From: Hydrangea macrophylla | Lineage: Eukaryota > Streptophyta > Magnoliopsida > Cornales > Hydrangeaceae | Assembly (NCBI GenBank): GCA_033977485.1 | Contig: CM066998.1 | Coordinates: 56,944,274-57,008,273 of the forward strand | DNA: 64,000 nt | Direction of reading: 5' to 3' | Shown: positions 59,150 through 64,000 of the stretch, in pieces | Numbering within the stretch: position 1 is the stretch's first letter | Layout: each line of letters starts with the position of its first letter | Program-made: the position numbers and the translations under genes | The notes under the pieces: model-generated | What the model saw: only the letters and a program-made list of their open reading frames with translations | What the model was told of the DNA's origin: nothing | Databases searched by the model: none

Positions 59150-60660
59150 AAACATAGTCCATATTACACGCATACTTGTCATTTTTTAATTTTTGTTTGT
59201 TTTCTAACAGCGTAAATTCCAATGGATGGTATGCATAGATCCAAGTGAAAGTTGGTGTGCATAGATTTGGTTGAAGAAACTTGTTTGTGGAATGATTTAT
59301 ATGATGAAAGCGGATTGGAATACACTTATAATATTCACACTAGGATTAACAGTAATGACCCAGAAGTTGTACATAGTAATGTCGTCCAATAAACCTTCGA
59401 ATGCGGCTCAGACCAAGCACTATATGAAATGACCGAAGATGAAGTCCTTTGTATAACATTCAAATCTGAGGTTGAAGGGGCAAAATTTTACAATAGTTAT
59501 GCGAAAGTGGTGGGTTTTAGTGTACGAAACGATGAATTAAATACGCAAGGGACAAAATAGGCGTATCAAGACATTGGGTGTGTTCTAAAAAACGTTATCC
59601 ATTATCTCTCTAATTAGACACTCAAAAAGAAAACGTTGAAAATTTCCATCAACATCATCTTCACTATAATCCGGAAGATTGAGATATGTATCAACGTAAT
59701 ATGGTTAATCTTCAATATCTTGTATGGCAAAGACTGGGGGGTCATAATAATTTTTTGCATCTTCGATTGCGTGAAAACAATGCAATCGTCGTTTCATCTG
59801 TCAATTCTCTTGCTTCAGCAAATGTATGACCCGATCGTCATCCCTATTCGGATTTTGCATCAAATCAGGAGTGCGTGAAATTGGTTCTGGTAATCCATGC
59901 CAATGACTTAATAATGACTAATTATTTTCCTAAAATAAAAATAAAATAATGACTAATTTTTAATTTAATTTTTACTAATTATTGTAACTATTTAATTATT
60001 TTTAACTACTTAATTGCTTAAACAAATTTGAGGTTCTGATATGACCAGGAAATGTGTAATTTTTCTAATATTTTTTAGCTTAAAATTTTAATATTTATTT
60101 TTTGATGAAATAATTTAATATTTTAAACTTTTTTAGTCCACCTGATTATTTAATCTATTTAAAAAATCTCTTTAAATATTTAATATATTTAATAAATTAA
60201 ATATGTTAGTCTAGTCTAAAATTAAATTTAATATCTTGTGAATTTGTTTTTAATATGAATAGTATTTAATCTAAATATTCAATATTTTATAACAAATTTT
60301 TTAAGAAAAAGTTTTATATTGTACAATCATAGTCATTCACGTTTTGTTTTGTTTTGGTTTTTTTTGTTTTTTGATTTTTTTGTTTTTTTTTTTTTTTGTG
60401 CTTGAGATTCATGTGGGAATGGAATGGGCATTACTTTAGTTTTGATAAAGAATGAACATTAATGCTTAAGTGGAATAGTCAATCCAAAAGAAATGTACAT
60501 TCCACTATATCTAGTCACACCAAATATCGTAATGGAATGAACCGAGAAATGACTATTCCATTCTGAAGTTCATTCATGTCTGCCAAACATACCTTTAATA
60601 CTTTTGGGATCACATACATTGTTACATAACAATTGTACCACATTTTGTGATAGGGAATTG
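59150..60660. other. AT-rich spacer
   Basis: Very AT-rich from 59,900 to 60,400 with T-runs near 60,360-60,400. No gene is supported. Confidence 0.4.
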
Positions 60661-60810
60661 TTATTTCCACTCCATCATTGAACCAAGGCACTCCATAGTA
60701 CCACTCTCAGAGCATGTGGTACCATGTATGCAATGCCTGACATACATGGTACTACATATTTTAAGAGTGGTACCATGGAGTGCCTTGGTTCAATGATGGA
60801 GTGGAAATAG
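60661..60810. repeat. Long hairpin (foldback element)
   Basis: The left arm 60,661-60,730 (TTATTTCCACTCCATCATTG ... GTACCATGTATG) and the right arm 60,741-60,810 are near-perfect reverse complements around a 10-base loop. The outer flanks GTGATAGGGAATTG / GCATCACCC extend the pairing imperfectly. It is either a MITE or an inverted duplication. Confidence 0.85.
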
Positions 60811-63464
60811 CATCACCCTTAGGACATATGGTTAGGTTCTAAAAGTGGAAAAAAAAGTGGAAAAAAAAAAGGGGAGATAAACACTGAACCCCACACCGGA
60901 CACTGAAAACCCACATTGTACCCCTTATTTATTTCCATTTTTAAAATCTTAACATCTGCCCTAAGGGCACATATTAACAAAAAATCCTTAATATAATGTA
61001 AGTATAATAAAATAATACAATAAATACTGTACAATTAATTAAGACTATAAAAAAAAATTACTACAACTACAAGGAAGAAAGAGAATGAAAGATGACAACT
61101 TTTAGCCAAAAAGAGGCAACCGGCTATGCTAGATTATTTGGCATTAGTAACCGGCCAAACAAGTTGGAGCAGTGATTTCCAAAATCCACTTCAATTTTCA
61201 ATGCCATACTTTTCAAAAGATGAGCATGTGTTGTCTCCATCCAAGTCCTCCATCCAACTCATCCAACGACTGAGAATTGTCCGCACATGCGGACAAAACT
61301 ACCTTCCGTATCACAGCCTTCCCCGTTAGTTAGATAGATATATGTGTATATATACAATATATGTGTGCATTTATTGGTGTTGGCCCGTTGGGCGAGTCAA
61401 GAGACTTGACACTTGTGGAGCCCATCATCACCACCCACCCACCCACCCACCCTATTTCTTTTTCTCTCCTTTACTCCTACCCTTTTTCTTTTTCTTTTAT
61501 TTGGTCTTTCTCTCAGTCTCGGATGAAACTTCTTCTCCATGGGTTTTCGTTTTAGTTTTTCTTCATTTTAGAAGCCTTAACGGCGAAAATGTACCATATA
61601 ACGGTTGTAGAGTACGACAAGATCTACGTGTGGGTACCATTGGATTGTCGAGGGGATGTACGTAGGTGATTATTTCGTGGTGGTTGTCCAAATTTATTTT
61701 GGTTAGTGATGACTTCTGATAGATTGTAGCGCTCAGTGAGGTTTTTCTGTCAGTGTTGTCGGCATTTTATTCGGAGTTATTTTTGGTAGTGTGATTTTAT
61801 AAAATCCATTAATGTGGAGTTTACTTCTTTTCTAATACCTTATCTTGGATTATTGTCTAAATTTAAGGTCTATAGGAATGTCGTAAAGATAAAAATATGC
61901 TATACTTGTTTGAGTGGTTAGTTTCTTTAATTTGTAGTTAACTAGATGAAAAATAAGTGCATTTGTACCCACGAGGCTAGTTATGGTATATCATATATGA
62001 GTTGTTATTTGGTGATATAATTTTTGTACAAATTTTTTGAGGAACTATATTAATATTATTTATTTAACATGTTAGATGTTAAATTGGATGACCTTTGGTG
62101 GATTAGTGTTAATGGAATGTGTAATATCTCCACACATAATTGTTTGGTAGTGTAAATTTAGATTACTTGGTTGTTTTTGTACCCTAACTTGGTTGGGTAC
62201 TTAGTTTGTGATTATACCACTCGAGTATATTTTTGTGGTACCCATGATTGGTACATATTGTATGTTTGTACGTATGTATATGTATATATATATATATAGT
62301 TGTATAGCCTTGGAGTTAGGAAATTGGATTAATAATTTTAAGAATTAAAGTTGGGCAAAAGCCCCTATATATGTTGAATAAAAGACTTATTTATAAATCT
62401 TGTAGATCACCTATGGTAACTGTTACCATTTTTGTGTTGGAACAGTTAAGAACGAGTTTTTGGGATTTGGAAGAAAGGGCTGTACGGTGGTAGGTGGCCC
62501 AAACTTTTAATTAACAGAGATATTGAGTAAACATTATTTCTAGTGGATAATACACTGTGTTGTTATCGGCTTTGATCCAGTTATTGCATTAGCAATCATA
62601 TTTGCATTTCTTGTTTAATATTGATACTAAGAGACTTGCATTATGGTTTTTGGTGCTAAATTTTGGTTAATAGCTATTGATATGGTTGTGCTATTAAAGG
62701 TGTATTGGAATGTGTTGGAGGACGGGGTCCTAGATTGTCAGTAGTGAGCATTTGTAGAATATATGTGTATTGAAATCTATATATATGTATTAACTCACCC
62801 CCACACAGTCTTTGTAAGTTTCGTTACCGGATTTTGGAGTCTAAAAAAGTTGATGATGAGGTTGTCTATTTCGAAAGCTAGAATTTATATTTATTCTTTC
62901 TCTCAATCTTTTGAAATTCATGTATATTTCTTTCTTTTAGTAGATTGAAGCGATAAAATATTTAATTTAATTTATTAGTCTTCCGGGCATTTGCTTAGGC
63001 CTTTTGTAAAGTATGTGTAACAGACTTGGGATCTTTTTTTTTTTTTTTGAAAAATTGTTACGTACATTGAGGCCTCGATGTGCCATTTTTGTAAAGGGAC
63101 ATTTTGAAGGATAATGGGCATACGTTGATTTTGATTTGAAAACTTTAACAACTATCGTTGTTTATTTTTAAAACTCTTTGAAATGTCGCTTATGCGAGTA
63201 CTGTACAGTGTGGCGGTTTGGTTTTATTTTTAAACATCTTTGGTTCGTTAACCACTTTTGTCTTATTTGGAATCCACGTAGAATTTCATGTTATTTCCGC
63301 TTCATTTGATTGATCCACGTAAGACTTTTACTCCTTATTTAACTCTCTGATTATGCGCTCGTCTTTAATTTTTTGAGTCTGTGCCAATCTCCATGCGAAC
63401 TTTGTGTTTATTGAATCATGAACTTCAAAAAACCATTACAGTACTCTAAATATGTGCTAATCTT
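60811..63464. other. Spacer downstream of the terpene synthase exon
   Basis: 61,420-61,455 holds a CCCACC run. 61,600-63,050 is T-rich on the plus strand. Short frames at 61,126-61,665 are not recognised. The part next to 63,464 is the 3' flank of the terpene synthase gene. No other gene is supported. Confidence 0.4.
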
Positions 63465-63752
63465 TCAGGACAGCTCATCTACAAGCATTGACTTAATATG
63501 CTCCCCAAGCACTTGAAGGCATTGATTGTCATCATAATTGTACATCAAAGGCACCAATCTTGCAGAATTAAGACATGCATTTCTAAAAGATCGTGAAAAT
63601 GGATTTGGAGAGAGGCATTCCTGGTTGAGGAGCTTCCACGTGTCAGATATCATGTTCACAACATGTTGCCTTGCAATTTCAACTGAACACCCCTTGTTAT
63701 CCTTCATGTAGCAATCTATGTAGGATCCATCATGGCCATCTTGGTTCTCATC
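63465..63752 (-). CDS. Terpene synthase, last exon (partial gene)
   Basis: A 288-bp terminal exon (96 codons including TGA) opens after a good acceptor, AACTGACAG|GATGAG, in phase 0. It encodes the C-terminal end of the alpha-helical class I terpene synthase domain: DGSYIDCYMKDN, HVVNMISDTWKLLNQECLSP, LNSARLVPLMYNYDDNQ. In this family the last helices close the active site over the prenyl diphosphate. The wording is closest in my memory to TPS-g nerolidol/linalool synthases, but subfamily and product cannot be fixed from this exon. The DDxxD and NSE/DTE metal-binding motifs would be in exons beyond 64,000. No stop or frameshift is seen, so the gene may be intact. It is the only host gene in the window. 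Confidence 0.85.
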   Translation of the reverse strand, partial: DENQDGHDGSYIDCYMKDNKGCSVEIARQHVVNMISDTWKLLNQECLSPNPFSRSFRNACLNSARLVPLMYNYDDNQCLQVLGEHIKSMLVDELS

Positions 63753-64000
63753 CTGTCAGTTAATTATTCAAAATTTTTGTGAAAATGGATATTTCATTCA
63801 GATTCATCAAGGAGTCAAGGATCCAGTATACATTAACAAAAACACCAACTCTAGATCCCACTATGAAACAAACTCCCCTCAGTGGGTTTCACAACAGGAG
63901 CCAAAGTGAACACTTCAAGAAGAACCCAGCAAGAAACCCACAAAAACAAAATATTACACAGCGCCTAAGTTAAAACTTGATCAACTAAAAAAATATGGTA
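63753..64000 (-). other. Last intron of the terpene synthase gene (partial)
   Basis: Sequence between the last exon and the window edge, with no further terpene synthase exon. It belongs to the intron that joins the last exon to the one before, which must lie past 64,000. Confidence 0.6.

Noticed and set aside
61342..61665. Possible short secreted protein
   Set aside because: The frame runs through a CCCACC microsatellite and a pyrimidine tract; no conserved motif is seen.

Overview
The window is a transposon-rich block of plant nuclear DNA, most likely from a flowering plant. It is AT-rich and has long intron-like spacers. It carries Ty1/copia and Ty3/gypsy LTR elements of the Athila and Tat kinds, a Mutator-like element with an Ulp1-like companion gene, and hAT, CACTA, PIF and foldback MITEs. 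The only host gene I can support is the last exon of a terpene synthase at the right edge. The species cannot be fixed from the sequence alone.

Layout. 1-11,390: a roughly 2-kb segment present twice in direct orientation (copy A 1-8,942, copy B 9,346-11,390). Both copies carry the same CACTA-type MITE and the same Tip100-like hAT MITE. Only copy A carries a 6.8-kb minus-strand copia element (1,099-7,907), so the order of events can be read. 12,120-12,990: a 437-bp tandem duplication in front of a MuDR-type transposase gene. 13,246-19,560: that transposase (plus strand), whose single intron holds a 3.2-kb solo LTR. 20,508-24,587: an eight-exon minus-strand gene ending in an Ulp1-type (C48) cysteine peptidase domain, convergent with the transposase. 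The two together look like one large decayed MULE of the ULP-carrying type. 25,800-27,610: nested hAT elements. 27,650-29,460: a CACTA end and a gene-like fragment between two copies of a 300-bp direct repeat.

29,691-43,106: a complete 13.4-kb Athila-like gypsy element with two 1.36-kb LTRs and a 5-bp target duplication. It sits inside a MITE, and a 660-bp hAT element sits inside its protease region. 43,112-45,080: spacer with a long hairpin. 45,090-49,507: a 5'-truncated Tat-lineage gypsy element with its integrase, an antisense extra ORF and its 3' LTR. 50,427-53,110: a decayed plus-strand copia polyprotein. 54,997-59,150: a PIF-type MITE, a palindromic MITE, and a 32-bp minisatellite found in both orientations and interrupted by a gypsy 5' fragment. 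60,661-60,810: another long hairpin. 63,465-63,752: the last exon of a terpene synthase gene on the minus strand, whose other exons lie beyond the window.

All large mobile genes here are dead. They carry in-frame stops, mostly explainable as C-to-T changes on one strand or the other, single-base frameshifts and lost catalytic residues. The most notable single system is the MULE with its Ulp1-like gene. All eight exons can be joined in phase, one intron uses a GC-AG boundary, and the expected catalytic cysteine has become tyrosine.
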